Positions 28,249 through 38,666 are shown, counted from the first letter of the stretch. The stretch: DNA of 64,000 nt from an uncultured Halomonas sp. (GCF_946887195.1 NZ_CAMPKE010000008.1:120499-184498); one strand, 5' to 3'. The notes: generated by a model from the sequence alone, not told the origin. Translations and numbers: made by a program.

Positions 28249-29520
28249 ATGACAGACGCGAAGAAGCAAGCGGCGCTGGACTATCACTCACAACCCATTC
28301 CCGGCAAGCTATCCGTCGAGCTCACCAAGCCGACCTCTTCGGCCAAGCATCTGGCGTTGGCATACAGCCCCGGTGTGGCCGAGCCATGCCGTGAGATCGC
28401 CAGGGATCCGGAAAGCGCCTATCTGTATACCGGCAAGGGCAATCTGGTGGCAGTGATTTCCGATGGCAGCGCGATTCTCGGTCTGGGCAATCTGGGGCCG
28501 CTGGCCAGCAAGCCGGTCATGGAAGGCAAGGGTGTCCTGTTCAAGCGTTTCGCGGGCATCAACTCGGTCGATATCGAGGTCGACGCCGAGAGTCCGCAAG
28601 CCTTCATCGATACCGTGGCGCGCATTGCCGACACTTGGGGCGGCATCAATCTCGAGGATATCAAGGCACCCGAGTGCTTCGAGATCGAACGCGCTCTGAT
28701 CGAGCAGTGCAGCATTCCGGTCTTTCACGATGACCAGCATGGCACCGCCATCGTTACCACGGCGGGCATGCTCAATGCGCTGGATATCGCCGGCAAGCGC
28801 ATCGAAGAGGCGCGCATCGTCTGCCTGGGTGCCGGCTCGGCAGCGATCGCCTGCATGAAGCTGCTGGTCTCCTGCGGCGCTCGGGCCGAAAACATCTTCA
28901 TGATCGACCGCAAGGGCGTCATTCACAGCGGGCGTGACGATCTCAATCAGTACAAGGCGATATTTGCCACCGAAACGCCGCTGCGTACCCTGGACGAAGC
29001 CATCGATGGCGCCGATGTGTTCGTTGGCCTGTCCGGTCCCAACCTGCTGACCCCCGAGCAGCTCAAGAAAATGGCCGCGAGCCCGGTGGTATTCGCCTGC
29101 TCCAACCCCGATCCCGAGATACATCCCGATACGGCCCATGAGGCGCGCGACGATGTGATCATGGCCACCGGGCGCTCCGATTATCCCAATCAGGTCAACA
29201 ATGTACTGGGCTTTCCCTTCATTTTCCGGGGTGCGCTCGATGTACGCGCCACGCGCATCAATGAAGAGATGAAAATCGCCGCGGTACATGCGATCAAGGA
29301 TCTGGCTCGCGAACCGGTGCCGCAAGCGGTGCTCGACGGCTACGAGATCGATGCGCTGGAATTCGGTCGCGGTTACATCATTCCCACGCCGCTGGATGCC
29401 CGCCTGCTCGATCGCGTTTCCGCCGCCGTGGCTCAAGCCGCCGTCGATTCCGGCGTGGCGCGCCGTCCCTATCCTTCGCATTATCCGTTGCTGAGTGTCG
29501 ATAACGTCTACGGCGGATGA
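28249..29520 (+). CDS. Malic enzyme (short, MaeB-like without phosphotransacetylase domain)
   Basis: Malic enzyme decarboxylates malate to pyruvate and makes NAD(P)H. The 423-residue protein shows the catalytic Tyr in LALAYSPGVAEPC, Lys in ASKPVMEGKGVLFKR and the divalent-metal site FHDDQHGTAIV. A Rossmann motif CLGAGSAAIACMKLL follows. E. coli MaeB has an extra 330-residue Pta-like domain, which is absent here. The start ATG at 28249 has only a weak GAG site. The 246 bp upstream is AT-rich compared with the rest of the window and holds no gene. The gene sits between rpmE and mrcA, as in Pseudomonas. Confidence 0.92.
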   Translation: MTDAKKQAALDYHSQPIPGKLSVELTKPTSSAKHLALAYSPGVAEPCREIARDPESAYLYTGKGNLVAVISDGSAILGLGNLGPLASKPVMEGKGVLFKRFAGINSVDIEVDAESPQAFIDTVARIADTWGGINLEDIKAPECFEIERALIEQCSIPVFHDDQHGTAIVTTAGMLNALDIAGKRIEEARIVCLGAGSAAIACMKLLVSCGARAENIFMIDRKGVIHSGRDDLNQYKAIFATETPLRTLDEAIDGADVFVGLSGPNLLTPEQLKKMAASPVVFACSNPDPEIHPDTAHEARDDVIMATGRSDYPNQVNNVLGFPFIFRGALDVRATRINEEMKIAAVHAIKDLAREPVPQAVLDGYEIDALEFGRGYIIPTPLDARLLDRVSAAVAQAAVDSGVARRPYPSHYPLLSVDNVYGG

Positions 29521-29542
29521 TTGCCTTGGCTCAGATACGAAG

Positions 29543-29567
29543 AAGCCGGCGATGTGCCGGCTTTTTT
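29543..29567 (+). terminator. Intrinsic terminator of the malic enzyme gene
   Basis: AAGCCGGC (29543-29550) pairs with GCCGGCTT (29556-29563), loop GATGT, followed by six T residues (29562-29567). The convergent DUF481 gene ends 15 bp further on. Confidence 0.88.
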
Positions 29568-29581
29568 GTTGCTCGCTGAAA

Positions 29582-30364
29582 CTACCAGCTATATAGCAGT
29601 GAGGCGGTCGTGGTGAGATCGGTATTGGCCGAAGCTCCATCGGGCGGGCTGGAGTTGTGCTTGAGCTCGTGGGACAGGCGTAGCGCGAGGTGCGAGTTCA
29701 ATTGCGTGGTCAGTGCCGAGAAGGAGCGAGTGGTAACGTTCTCGGCGGTTCCCTCGACCGAAAGCTCCTGCTGCACGCTGGAATGCTCCGAAAACGACCA
29801 TTGATAATTGACGGCGGCGTAGCCGACTGCCAAATCCTTGTCTTCACCGCTTTCCAATGCGTCGTGGCGATAGCCGGGGCCGGCTTCCACCGACAGGATA
29901 TGCGTGGGCCCATCGAGTAACTGGCGACCGTAGCCGGCGATCGTCGTGGTCTGATAACGGTAGCCGCTGAAACGATCCTTTTCCCAGCGGGCGAAGCCAA
30001 ACAGATAATGCGGACCATCCAGGTCATAGCGCTCGCGCCCGGCAACCAGGTACTGCTCTGCGCTGGTATTGTCGTCCTTTTCGACTCGCCGGGTTTCGGC
30101 GCGCAGGATGTGCGTCCAGCGACCATTGAGCCACGATAGAGAGCCTTTGGCGATCAGCGTCTCGCTGTCGGTATTGCCCGAGAGATTGGTGTAACCGAGT
30201 TCCGCCGTGCCGCTGAATTCCGGAGCGTCGTCGTTCGGCGCGGGCGGGGCGTAGAACGCGTTGGCCAGCGTGGGCACGGTGCCGGACAACAACCCGATGA
30301 TCAGCGCCGGACGGGCTTTTCGCAATGAGGCCATTCGCGCTGACGCGATGAATGGTCGTAGCAT
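29582..30364 (-). CDS. DUF481 (YdiY-like) outer-membrane beta-barrel protein
   Basis: The 260-residue protein starts with a signal peptide (basic MASLRKARPA then ALIIGLLSGTVPTLANA, likely cut after ANA). It continues with amphipathic strands including GTAELGYTNLSGNTDSETL, the DUF481 signature, and ends in Trp, as outer-membrane barrels end in an aromatic residue. Relatives are annotated as salt-induced outer-membrane proteins. Their function is unknown. GAGGAG precedes the ATG at 30364 and favours it over the internal Met11. It follows mrcA by 108 bp. Confidence 0.82.
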   Translation of the reverse strand: MLRPFIASARMASLRKARPALIIGLLSGTVPTLANAFYAPPAPNDDAPEFSGTAELGYTNLSGNTDSETLIAKGSLSWLNGRWTHILRAETRRVEKDDNTSAEQYLVAGRERYDLDGPHYLFGFARWEKDRFSGYRYQTTTIAGYGRQLLDGPTHILSVEAGPGYRHDALESGEDKDLAVGYAAVNYQWSFSEHSSVQQELSVEGTAENVTTRSFSALTTQLNSHLALRLSHELKHNSSPPDGASANTDLTTTASLLYSW

Positions 30365-30472
30365 GTCACAAGCTCCTCGCTCTCCTGGTCACGGCTTCGT
30401 CGTCACGAAACCGCTCGACAGGGGAAGGCGTCGCAGAGGTGGCGGGGGCGCGATACCGCCCCCGCCGTGTCA

Positions 30473-32995
30473 TCAGAAGATCGCTTCGTAGGTTCCGGTA
30501 CCCTGGGAGCCGCTGCTGTCTTCCAACTCGCTCTGGATGCGCCGCGGCTGGAACTCGGGGAGGTTGCCCTCACGGAATATCTCGGTGATGCCGCCGGGCT
30601 GGTCATCGTGCAGTCGGCGGCCGGTTTGTGGGTCGATACGCGCGGTGACGATGCCCTCGGGGCGCTCCGGCCAGCTGTTCGGCATGCCTTCCAGCGCGCC
30701 GGCCATGAAGTCCATCCAGATCGGCAATGCGGCCTGCGCGCCGTATTCGCCGGTACTCGAATAGTCGTCCTTGCCGACCCATACCGAGACGGCCAGTTCG
30801 CCATTGAACCCGGAGAACCAGGCATCCCGCTGATCGTTACTGGTCCCGGTCTTGCCAACGATATCGTCGCGATTCAGCGCCAGCGCGGCGCGACCGGTGC
30901 CTCGCTCGATCACGTCACGCATGATATCGCGCAGGATGTACAGGGCCTGGGGGTCGAGCACGCGCGGCGCGATGGGGTAGGTCTCGCCGTCGATCTGGGT
31001 GGTTTCGGCCTCCGGCGGGCAGGTTCTGCAAGCCACGTTGGGGGTGGCTTGCATCAGTGGCTCTTCCTCGCCGACCCGTTCCACGCGCTCGATGTACCAC
31101 GGCGTTATCTTGAAGCCGCCATTGGCCAGGATGGCGAAACCGCGGGCCACTTGCAGGGGCGTCAGCGAGGCGCTGCCCAGCGCCAGCGAGAGGCCGTGCG
31201 GCAGCTCTTCCGACGAGAAGCCGAATTTCTCCAGGAACTCTAGGGCATTCTCGATCCCCAGCGACTGCAATATGCGGATGGTGACCAGGTTGCGGGATTG
31301 GTAGAGCCCGACGCGGAGCCGGGTCGGACCGTGGAACTCGTTGCCTGAATTGTTCGGACGCCAGTCGCCACTGACATCGCTCATGACGACCGGCGCATCG
31401 TTGACGATGGTAGCTGCGGTCATGCCGCCTTTCTGTAGCGCGGCCAGATAGATGAACGGTTTGAAGTTGGAGCCGGGCTGGCGCTTGGCCTGGATGGCAC
31501 GATTGAATTGGCTGCCAGCGAAACTGAAGCCACCCTGCAGGGCGAGAATCGCGCCGGTGTCGGGCTCGAGTACGACGATTGCCGCCTCGGCGCCGGGCTG
31601 CTGGGACAGCCGCCATCCGCCATCCTCGGTACGCATCACGCGTACCAGCGAGCCACGCTGGGCGATCTGATCGGCGCTGGTCGGTACCTCGCCACGCCAT
31701 TCGGGGCTGTGATACTCGCGCGCCCACTCGAGGCCCTCCCAGCCGATGGTGACCAGCTCGCCGTCGCGGGTCAGTACCTCCATCTCCTTGCCTTCGCTGG
31801 AGACCACGATGGCCGGCTCGAGCGGGCCCAGCGACGGTGTGCGCTCGAGAACCTTGAGCCAATTGCTGACATCGGTATCGATACCGCTGACTCTGGCCTT
31901 GCTGCTCTCGGCGGCCTGGCGCGCGGTCTCCATGACTTCGGGCGATTCGGACAGCTCCTCCTCGAGGCCTTCGCGCTGGGTCTGGCTCTGGGCCTCCACC
32001 AGGCTGGGCGGGATTCCGGTCTTCTCGGCGCCGCGCCAGCCATGGCGCGTGTCGTACTCGATCAGCCCTTCGACCAATGCCTCGCGGGCCTGAACCTGGA
32101 GCTCGCTGTCGATGGTGGTGTGGATGCGATAGCCACCGGTATAGGCGGTGTCGCCGAAACGCTCCTTGGCGAACTGGCGGGCCATCTCGGCGATATAGGG
32201 CGCCTCGATATCGACCTGGGTGACATGATTGCTCGCCGTGATGGGCGACTTGACCGCCTGCTCGTAAGCCGCCTGGTCGATGAAGCCCTGATCGCGCATG
32301 CGATAGAGCACCCAGTTACGGCGAATTAGCGAGCGCTCTGGGTCGGTCAGGGGGTTCAGGGCCGATGGCGCCTTGGGCAGGCCGGCGATCATCGCCGTCT
32401 CGGCCACGCTGAGTTCATCCAGTGGCTTGTCGTAGTAGGTTCTGGCGGCGGCGGCGACGCCATAGGCGCGATGACCGAGGTAAATCTTGTTGACGTAGAG
32501 CTCGAAGATCTCCTGCTTGGAGAGGATCTGTTCCATCTGCAAGGACAGCAATATCTCGCGAATCTTGCGGGTGAACGTCTGGTCCAGGGTCAGCAGATAG
32601 TTGCGCGCCACCTGCATGGTGATGGTACTGCCGCCGGATTGGATCTCACCACTCGCCACCAGTTCGAGCGCGGCACGCGCCAGGCTGGTGGGGTCGACCC
32701 CGGGATGTTCGAAGAAGCTGGAGTCTTCGGCGGCGAGGAAGGCCTGCACCATGTCCTCGGGAATGTCGTCGTAATCGACGAGCATGCGGCGCTCGGCACC
32801 GTATTCGCCAATCAGCTTGCCATCGCGCGTGAAGATGCGTAGCGGGGTCTGCAGTTCGAAGTCCTGCAGTTGGCGTACATCCGGCAGGCCCGGCGCGAAA
32901 TACAGGGCGGCACCGGTGACGGCCAGGAGGCTGGCTGCGCTCAAGGAGAGGATGAGCCACAGGGCCGAGGTCAGCAGGCGTCTGAAGAGCTTCAT
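30473..32995 (-). CDS. mrcA: Penicillin-binding protein 1A (bifunctional murein synthase)
   Basis: PBP1A polymerises glycan strands and cross-links them at the inner membrane. The ATG at 32995 gives 840 residues. An N-terminal membrane anchor (about 8-32) is followed by the glycosyltransferase domain with EDSSFFEH and GGSTITMQVARNYLL. An inserted OB-like linker comes next, then the transpeptidase domain with SNFK (catalytic Ser in RQPGSNFKPF), SRN and KTGTS. It is divergent from pilM, as in Pseudomonas. The 17 codons upstream of this ATG are open but unconserved. Confidence 0.96.
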   Translation of the reverse strand: MKLFRRLLTSALWLILSLSAASLLAVTGAALYFAPGLPDVRQLQDFELQTPLRIFTRDGKLIGEYGAERRMLVDYDDIPEDMVQAFLAAEDSSFFEHPGVDPTSLARAALELVASGEIQSGGSTITMQVARNYLLTLDQTFTRKIREILLSLQMEQILSKQEIFELYVNKIYLGHRAYGVAAAARTYYDKPLDELSVAETAMIAGLPKAPSALNPLTDPERSLIRRNWVLYRMRDQGFIDQAAYEQAVKSPITASNHVTQVDIEAPYIAEMARQFAKERFGDTAYTGGYRIHTTIDSELQVQAREALVEGLIEYDTRHGWRGAEKTGIPPSLVEAQSQTQREGLEEELSESPEVMETARQAAESSKARVSGIDTDVSNWLKVLERTPSLGPLEPAIVVSSEGKEMEVLTRDGELVTIGWEGLEWAREYHSPEWRGEVPTSADQIAQRGSLVRVMRTEDGGWRLSQQPGAEAAIVVLEPDTGAILALQGGFSFAGSQFNRAIQAKRQPGSNFKPFIYLAALQKGGMTAATIVNDAPVVMSDVSGDWRPNNSGNEFHGPTRLRVGLYQSRNLVTIRILQSLGIENALEFLEKFGFSSEELPHGLSLALGSASLTPLQVARGFAILANGGFKITPWYIERVERVGEEEPLMQATPNVACRTCPPEAETTQIDGETYPIAPRVLDPQALYILRDIMRDVIERGTGRAALALNRDDIVGKTGTSNDQRDAWFSGFNGELAVSVWVGKDDYSSTGEYGAQAALPIWMDFMAGALEGMPNSWPERPEGIVTARIDPQTGRRLHDDQPGGITEIFREGNLPEFQPRRIQSELEDSSGSQGTGTYEAIF

Positions 32996-33066
32996 GAAAT
33001 GACGGTATCCATGGTAATCGGGTGGCGGTCGAGCCGCGAAGAGCAAGGCAATCCGTTGAACTGCGC

Positions 33067-33072
33067 ATTATA
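33067..33072 (-). promoter_or_regulatory. -10 element upstream of mrcA
   Basis: A perfect TATAAT is read on the minus strand about 72 bases before the mrcA start codon. The -35 position is poor (TGGTTA at a 17-base spacing), so the call rests mainly on the -10. Confidence 0.4.
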
Positions 33073-33258
33073 AGAAGCTGAGGTGCTAGTAACCAGCGTT
33101 GATGACACGACGAACGGATGAGTGTGTAAATGGCGGAAACATCATGTAACCTCGGAAAATAGCCGTATGTCCTAATGGTATTTAGGGATTAGGCAAATAA
33201 TAAGAAGCGGTATGTTGGTTTTCATCACCGCTTCCATGAGCAGGGATACGAATACATC

Positions 33259-34323
33259 ATGTTTGGGCTCAGTAAGTCCGGCGGAGGGCTGATCGGGGTC
33301 GACATCACTTCGGCCACGGTCAAGCTGATCGAACTCAAGCGCAGCGGGCAGCACTACCGTGTCGACAGCTACGCGGTGAGACCGCTACGCGAGGGCGCGG
33401 TGGTCGAGCGGCGCATTCGACAGATGGACGATGTGGTGGAGGCCATCCGCCGCGCCGTCGATCACGCGCGCCCGCATTCGCGCCGCGTCGCGGTCGCGGT
33501 ACCCCCCAGCGCGGCGATCACCAAGACATTGACGCTGCCCGCTTCGCTCAGCGACGAAGAGATCGAAGCGCGCATTCAGCTTGAATCCGACAGGCACATT
33601 CCCTTTCCGTTCAGTGAAGTCGCCTTCGATTTTCAGCGCCTGGGTTTGAATGCGCGTTTCGGCGATCAACAGGACGTACTGCTGGTCGCCTGTCGCCAAC
33701 AGGATGTCAGCCAGCTCACCGATGCCATATTGCAGGCAGGGCTCGAGCCCGCCGCCGTCGACGTCGAGGCGTTCGCCATGGAGCGCGCCTTCGGCGAATT
33801 GTGCCATCAACTGCCCATGGGCGCCGATAGCCAGGAGTGTGTCGCACTGGTGGATATCGGCGCGAACATGAATGCGTTCCACGTGTTGCGCGGCGGGCGC
33901 ATCATCTATAGCCGCGATAACGTCTTCGGCGGCCGGCAACTCACCGACGCCATCCGCGAGCGTTACGACCTGAGCCTGGAAGAAGCGGGGCTGGCCAAGA
34001 AGCGTGGCGGCCTGCCCGAGGATTATCAGGACAGCGTGCTCAAGCCGTTTCGCGACACCTTGTTACAGCAGATCTCGCGCTCGTTACAGCTCTATCACAC
34101 CGCCGGGCGCAATCCTGACGTCAACCGCATGATCCTGGCTGGCGGCTCGAGCGTGATCCCCGGATTCAGCGAGCGGGTAGCCACGGAGAGCGGCATGGAG
34201 GTGGTGACCGCCAACCCCTTCGTGCGCATGAAGGTCAATCCGCGCATCGATATCCATACCCTGGCCAACGATGCGCCCGCCATGCTCACCGCGTGCGGCC
34301 TGGCAATGAGGTCGCGCTCATGA
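33259..34323 (+). CDS. pilM: Type IV pilus inner-membrane platform protein PilM
   Basis: PilM is a cytoplasmic actin-like ATP-binding protein that binds the N-terminus of PilN and links the pilus motor to the alignment complex. The 354-residue protein shows GGGLIGVDITSATVKLIEL and VALVDIGANMNAFHVLRGG, phosphate-binding loops of the FtsA/actin fold. It is the first gene of pilMNOPQ, overlapping pilN by four bases. Confidence 0.96.
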   Translation: MFGLSKSGGGLIGVDITSATVKLIELKRSGQHYRVDSYAVRPLREGAVVERRIRQMDDVVEAIRRAVDHARPHSRRVAVAVPPSAAITKTLTLPASLSDEEIEARIQLESDRHIPFPFSEVAFDFQRLGLNARFGDQQDVLLVACRQQDVSQLTDAILQAGLEPAAVDVEAFAMERAFGELCHQLPMGADSQECVALVDIGANMNAFHVLRGGRIIYSRDNVFGGRQLTDAIRERYDLSLEEAGLAKKRGGLPEDYQDSVLKPFRDTLLQQISRSLQLYHTAGRNPDVNRMILAGGSSVIPGFSERVATESGMEVVTANPFVRMKVNPRIDIHTLANDAPAMLTACGLAMRSRS

Positions 34324-34898
34324 GCATCGAAATCAATCTGCTGCCCTGGCGCGAAGCGCTCCGCGAGCGGCGCAGCCGGCGCTTTCTGGGCACCCTGGCA
34401 GTGGTGGCGCTGGTCGGTATCGGCGCGGGCTGGGGCATGTCGCAGTGGTATCAGCACTCGCTCGAGCTGCAACGGCAACGCATCGCGCACATCGAGGCCC
34501 GCACCGAGCAGCTCGACAACGACATCCAGGCGATCCGCGACTATCAGGCGCTACGCGAGCGCATGCTGACCCAGATCGAGTTGATTCGCGAACTGCAGTT
34601 CAGCCGACCCCAGACGGTACGCGTATTCAATCAGTTGGCCAGCAGTCTCGAACCGGGCGTGTACTACACCCGCCTGTCGCGTCAGGCCGATCGGCTCAGC
34701 CTGACGGGGCTGGCCGAGACCAACCGCCAGGTTTCCGATCAGATGCGCGCGATTGCCGCCGCCGAGGCATTCGCCATTCCCGTACTGTCCGAAGTCAATG
34801 TCGAGGATGACGGCGACCGTCGTCGCTTCGACATGAGCGTCGAGGAGACCTTGCCCGAAGCGCGGCTCGACGTGGCCGACGGGGAGGAGGTGCGATGA
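34320..34898 (+). CDS. pilN: Type IV pilus alignment protein PilN
   Basis: PilN is a bitopic inner-membrane protein. Its cytoplasmic SIEINLLPWRE motif binds PilM, and its periplasmic part pairs with PilO. The protein has 192 residues: the INLLPW motif at residues 4-9, a membrane segment (about 23-41) and a coiled coil followed by a ferredoxin-like domain. It overlaps both neighbours as ATGA. Confidence 0.95.
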   Translation: MSIEINLLPWREALRERRSRRFLGTLAVVALVGIGAGWGMSQWYQHSLELQRQRIAHIEARTEQLDNDIQAIRDYQALRERMLTQIELIRELQFSRPQTVRVFNQLASSLEPGVYYTRLSRQADRLSLTGLAETNRQVSDQMRAIAAAEAFAIPVLSEVNVEDDGDRRRFDMSVEETLPEARLDVADGEEVR

Positions 34899-35515
34899 GC
34901 ATGAAGGCGGAATGGCGCCGCTTGCGCGAACTCGATTGGCGCGAGCTCGACCTGCGCGAGGCGGGCGGTTGGCCGCTGTCCTTGCAGTTGTTCTGCTACG
35001 CGCTGGTATTGGTGGTCATTTTCTGGGCGATGCACTGGTATGTGGCGGCGCCCAAGGTCGAGGCGCTCGAGCAGGCCCGGGCGCAGGAGAGCGAGTTGCT
35101 TCGGCAGTTCGAGAGCAAATCCTATCAAGCCGCCAACCTGCCGATGATGCGTCAGCAAAAGAGCGTTCTGGAGTCGCGCATGGGCGCGCTACTGGAAATG
35201 TTGCCGACCGGGGCGGAGGTACCCTCGCTGATCGATAACATCAGCGAGACCGCGCTGGAAAACCAATTGACCATCGATTTCATTCGCCTGCGCGAACCGA
35301 TACCGCGTGAGTTCTACACCGAGCAGCCGTTCGATATCCAGGTCCAGGGCGACTATCACCGCATCGCCGCCTTTCTTTCCGGTGTCGCCAGCCTGCCACG
35401 GATCGTCACGCTGCACGATTTCAGCCTGATCCCGCTGGAAGACGAAGACACGCTGCAGCTATCGATGCTGGCCAAGACCTACAACCATCGCTCGGTGACG
35501 GAGGAGGCGCAATGA
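34895..35515 (+). CDS. pilO: Type IV pilus alignment protein PilO
   Basis: PilO forms heterodimers with PilN and binds PilP in the periplasm. The 206-residue protein has a membrane segment near 29-48 (LQLFCYALVLVVIFWAMHW), a coiled coil, and a C-terminal ferredoxin-like domain with FDIQVQGDYHRIAAFLSGVA. Starts and stops overlap pilN and pilP. Confidence 0.95.
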   Translation: MSMKAEWRRLRELDWRELDLREAGGWPLSLQLFCYALVLVVIFWAMHWYVAAPKVEALEQARAQESELLRQFESKSYQAANLPMMRQQKSVLESRMGALLEMLPTGAEVPSLIDNISETALENQLTIDFIRLREPIPREFYTEQPFDIQVQGDYHRIAAFLSGVASLPRIVTLHDFSLIPLEDEDTLQLSMLAKTYNHRSVTEEAQ

Positions 35516-36051
35516 AACGCTTCGCGCTCCCCGGTATCGCGCTCTGCGTCGTGCTCCTGAGCGGCTGTCAGGATGCCGAAATCGCCGCACTCGATCGCCG
35601 GCTCGACGAGATTCGTGCCGCGCCCACGGGGCAGGTCGCGCCGTTGCCGGCGTCGCCGCAATACCTGGCGGTGACCTATGACCAGGCCAATTTGCGCAGC
35701 CCCTTCATGCCCGAGCGGCCGGAGCCCGAGGAGAAGAGCCTCGAAGGTATCGATCTGGCGCCGAATCTCGACCGACCGCGCGACCCGCTGGAGCAATACC
35801 CGCTCGAAGGGCTGCTGCTGGTCGGCACGCTCAGCATCGATGGCATCAACTCGGCGCTGGTACGCGACCCGCAAGGAGAAGTCCACCGCGTGCATGTCGG
35901 CGAACACATGGGCAGCGATTTCGGACGCATCGTCAGTATTACCGATAGTGCACTGCAGTTGGTCGAGATCGTTTCCAACGGCCAGGGGGGCTGGATCGAA
36001 CGCACCCGCAACCTTTCGCTCAAGCAAGCTACCGAACAAGGCCAGGGCTGA
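35512..36051 (+). CDS. pilP: Type IV pilus lipoprotein PilP
   Basis: PilP is an inner-membrane lipoprotein that connects PilNO with the secretin PilQ. The 179-residue protein has a lipobox in VVLLSGCQDAE (Cys about residue 20). The linker region contains FMPERPEPEEK, and the C-terminal beta domain reads LLLVGTLSIDGINSALVRDP. It overlaps pilO by four bases. Confidence 0.94.
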   Translation: MKRFALPGIALCVVLLSGCQDAEIAALDRRLDEIRAAPTGQVAPLPASPQYLAVTYDQANLRSPFMPERPEPEEKSLEGIDLAPNLDRPRDPLEQYPLEGLLLVGTLSIDGINSALVRDPQGEVHRVHVGEHMGSDFGRIVSITDSALQLVEIVSNGQGGWIERTRNLSLKQATEQGQG

Positions 36052-36081
36052 CCCGGCAAGACGCAGGTAGAGGGGATTAAC

Positions 36082-38124
36082 ATGACGGGAATCATACGCA
36101 CGCTGCTGGCCGCGTTGCTGATGCTGGGGATGGCGGAACAGGCCCAGGCGGTGTCGACCCTGACGGGTCTGGATTTCGATCAGCGTGCCGGCCAGCTCGA
36201 GGTGTCGCTGCATTTCGCAGGCGGCGTGCCCGAGGTGCGCGGCTATCGGGTCGATTCGCCGCCGCGCCTGACCATCGATCTGATGGATACGGTCAGCCAG
36301 CTCGATCAGCGGCGTTTCGAATTGGGCTTGGGCGGCGTCAACCATGTCGTGGCGTTGGAAGCCGGCGAGCGTACACGGTTGGTGTTCAATCTCGAGCGGG
36401 CGCTGCCCTACGCTCTCAGCGAGCGGGGCGATACGCTGATACTCGGCATGGGCGAGGGCGTCGACCAGCAGGCCACCGCGAACCGGGCAGCCGATACGGC
36501 GCCGAGCGCTGCGCCGGGCGACGAGAGCGGCGCCATGGCGCGCACGGCGCAGATCGAGAATATCGATTTCCGGCGTGGCGAGGATGGTGCCAGTCGGCTG
36601 ATCGTCACCTTCGATCGTAACGGTGTCGACACCCAGGTCAGCCAGCGCGGTAACGGTCGCATCGTCGCTGAATTGCTCGATGTCGAACTGCCGGCGTCGA
36701 TGCTGCAGGTACTCGATGTCAGCGACTTCGGCACGCCGATGCAGCGTATCGTACCGCAGCCAGGGCGCGACGACGTCACGCTGGCGATCGAGCTCGATGG
36801 CGAGTATTCGATGCTCTCCACCCAGAGCGGGCGGCGCCTGGTGATCGAAGCCGAGCCGGTGACCCGTGCCGAGCGCGAGGCCGAGCAGCGTGAGCAGTTC
36901 CCGTATACCGGCAAGCGCATCACGCTGAATTTCCAGGATATAGAGGTTCGCGAAGTGCTGGCGATCATCGCCAGCTTCACCGGGCTCAATCTGGTCGCCA
37001 GCGATAGCGTGCAGGGTAGCGTGACCCTGAACCTGGAGGACGTGCCTTGGGATCAGGCGCTCGATCTGGTTCTCAAGAGCCACGGCCTGGCCAGCCGCAA
37101 GACCGGCAATGTGCTGATCGTCGCCCCGGCCGAAGAACTCGCCGCCATGGAGCGCCAGGAACTCGAAGCCCAGATGCAGCTACAGGGCCTGGCGCCGCTG
37201 GTCACCGAGTACATCCCGGTCAGTTATGCCAAGGCCTCGGAACTTGCCGTACTGCTGAGTGGCGGCGAGGGCCTGGGGTTGCTCTCCGAGCGTGGCCGGG
37301 TCAGCGTCGATGCGCGCACCAACACGCTGCTGATCCAGGAGACCCGCGAGCGGCTCGAGGAGATTCGCCTGACTATCGCCCGGCTCGATGTGCCGGTTCG
37401 TCAGGTGCAGATCGAGGCGCGCATCGTCATTGCGCGCGACAGCGTCACGCGTGAACTGGGCCTCAACTGGGGGCTGTCGTCGCCGCAGGGCAGTCGCTTC
37501 GATTTCGACGGTGCGGCTGACGGCCTGGTCGAGAACGGCGGGCTCAGCGTCGATCTTGGCGATGATACCCAGCCGGGAACCGGCTTCAGCTTCGGCTACC
37601 TCTCCGGCGACATCCTGCTCGATCTCGAACTGCGCGCGCTGGAGAGCGAGGGCAAGAGCCAGACCATTTCCCAGCCCAAGGTGATTACCGCCAACCAGCA
37701 GAAGGCGGTGATCAAGCAAGGAACCGAGATCGCCTACCAGGAAGCCACCTCGAGCGGGGCGACCAACGTCGAGTTCAAGGAGGCGGTGCTGTCGCTGGAA
37801 GTCACGCCGCAGATCACTCCCGACGACCGCATCATCATGGACCTGATGATCAACAACGATACGGTCGGCGACGAGATCGGCGGTGTGCCCTCCATCGATA
37901 CCAACGAGATCCAGACCCAGGTACTGGTCGATGACGGCGAAACCGTGGTGCTGGGCGGCATTCTCACCACCGAGCAGTTGCGCAACCTGTTCAAGACACC
38001 GCTACTCGGCGACATCCCCGTCATCGGCCAACTATTTCGCTATACCGAGGAGAGCAATGAGAAGGTAGAATTGCTGGTATTCATCACCCCGAAGATTATC
38101 GAGGACGAACTGGCGATTCGCTGA
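36082..38124 (+). CDS. pilQ: Type IV pilus secretin PilQ
   Basis: PilQ forms the outer-membrane pore through which the pilus passes. The 680-residue protein has a signal peptide ([16 protein letters not shown]) and two AMIN domains that bind peptidoglycan (about 30-130 and 155-265). N0/N1 domains follow ([18 protein letters not shown]), then the secretin domain, with [16 protein letters not shown] [20 protein letters not shown] and the C-terminal [14 protein letters not shown] precedes the start. Its stop overlaps the aroK start (TGATG). Confidence 0.96.
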   Translation: MTGIIRTLLAALLMLGMAEQAQAVSTLTGLDFDQRAGQLEVSLHFAGGVPEVRGYRVDSPPRLTIDLMDTVSQLDQRRFELGLGGVNHVVALEAGERTRLVFNLERALPYALSERGDTLILGMGEGVDQQATANRAADTAPSAAPGDESGAMARTAQIENIDFRRGEDGASRLIVTFDRNGVDTQVSQRGNGRIVAELLDVELPASMLQVLDVSDFGTPMQRIVPQPGRDDVTLAIELDGEYSMLSTQSGRRLVIEAEPVTRAEREAEQREQFPYTGKRITLNFQDIEVREVLAIIASFTGLNLVASDSVQGSVTLNLEDVPWDQALDLVLKSHGLASRKTGNVLIVAPAEELAAMERQELEAQMQLQGLAPLVTEYIPVSYAKASELAVLLSGGEGLGLLSERGRVSVDARTNTLLIQETRERLEEIRLTIARLDVPVRQVQIEARIVIARDSVTRELGLNWGLSSPQGSRFDFDGAADGLVENGGLSVDLGDDTQPGTGFSFGYLSGDILLDLELRALESEGKSQTISQPKVITANQQKAVIKQGTEIAYQEATSSGATNVEFKEAVLSLEVTPQITPDDRIIMDLMINNDTVGDEIGGVPSIDTNEIQTQVLVDDGETVVLGGILTTEQLRNLFKTPLLGDIPVIGQLFRYTEESNEKVELLVFITPKIIEDELAIR

Positions 38125-38666
38125 TGCAGGGCTTTCCCAACGTTTTTCTGGTCGGTCCCATGGGGGCCGGCAAAAGCACGATCGGCCGCCTTCTGGCGGC
38201 CGAGTTGCAGCGTGATTTCGTGGATACCGACCATGAGATTCAGGCGCGCTGCGGTGCCGACATACCCTGGATATTCGATGTCGAAGGCGAGATCGGCTTT
38301 CGCGAGCGCGAGGTGTTGATGGTCGATGAGCTGACAAATCGTCCATCGATCGTACTGGCGACCGGTGGTGGCGCGGTCATGCGCGAGGTCAATCGCCGTG
38401 CGCTGCGCGAGCGCGGCACGGTGGTCTATCTGTATACCACCGTCGAACAGCAACTGCGCCGCACCGCCAAGGATCGCAATCGCCCCCTGCTGCGCAACAA
38501 GGATCCCGAGGCCGTGCTGCGCGGGCTGTTCGAGGTGCGCGATCCGCTTTACCGCGCCACCGCCGATCTCGTGGTACGTACCGATCGCCGCGGTCCCCGC
38601 GCGGTGGTCAATGAAATACTGCGACGCGTGCAGCGTCTCGTCGACCCACTGCAAACCAAGGCTTGA
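38124..38666 (+). CDS. aroK: Shikimate kinase
   Basis: AroK phosphorylates shikimate at the 3-hydroxyl. The 180-residue protein has Walker [18 protein letters not shown], the shikimate-binding DTDHEIQ and [10 protein letters not shown], and the lid region RDRNRPLL-like ([13 protein letters not shown]). It is coupled to pilQ and aroB by one-base TGATG overlaps, a fusion of the pil operon with the shikimate genes that is common in gammaproteobacteria. Confidence 0.97.
   Translation: MQGFPNVFLVGPMGAGKSTIGRLLAAELQRDFVDTDHEIQARCGADIPWIFDVEGEIGFREREVLMVDELTNRPSIVLATGGGAVMREVNRRALRERGTVVYLYTTVEQQLRRTAKDRNRPLLRNKDPEAVLRGLFEVRDPLYRATADLVVRTDRRGPRAVVNEILRRVQRLVDPLQTKA

Noticed and set aside
28309..29640. 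443-codon minus-strand frame
   Set aside because: It is antisense to the malic enzyme gene and crosses its terminator; no start signal or family match.
35479..37083. 534-codon open frame on the minus strand
   Set aside because: It is antisense to pilP and pilQ, which are unmistakable; the frame is a codon-bias shadow.
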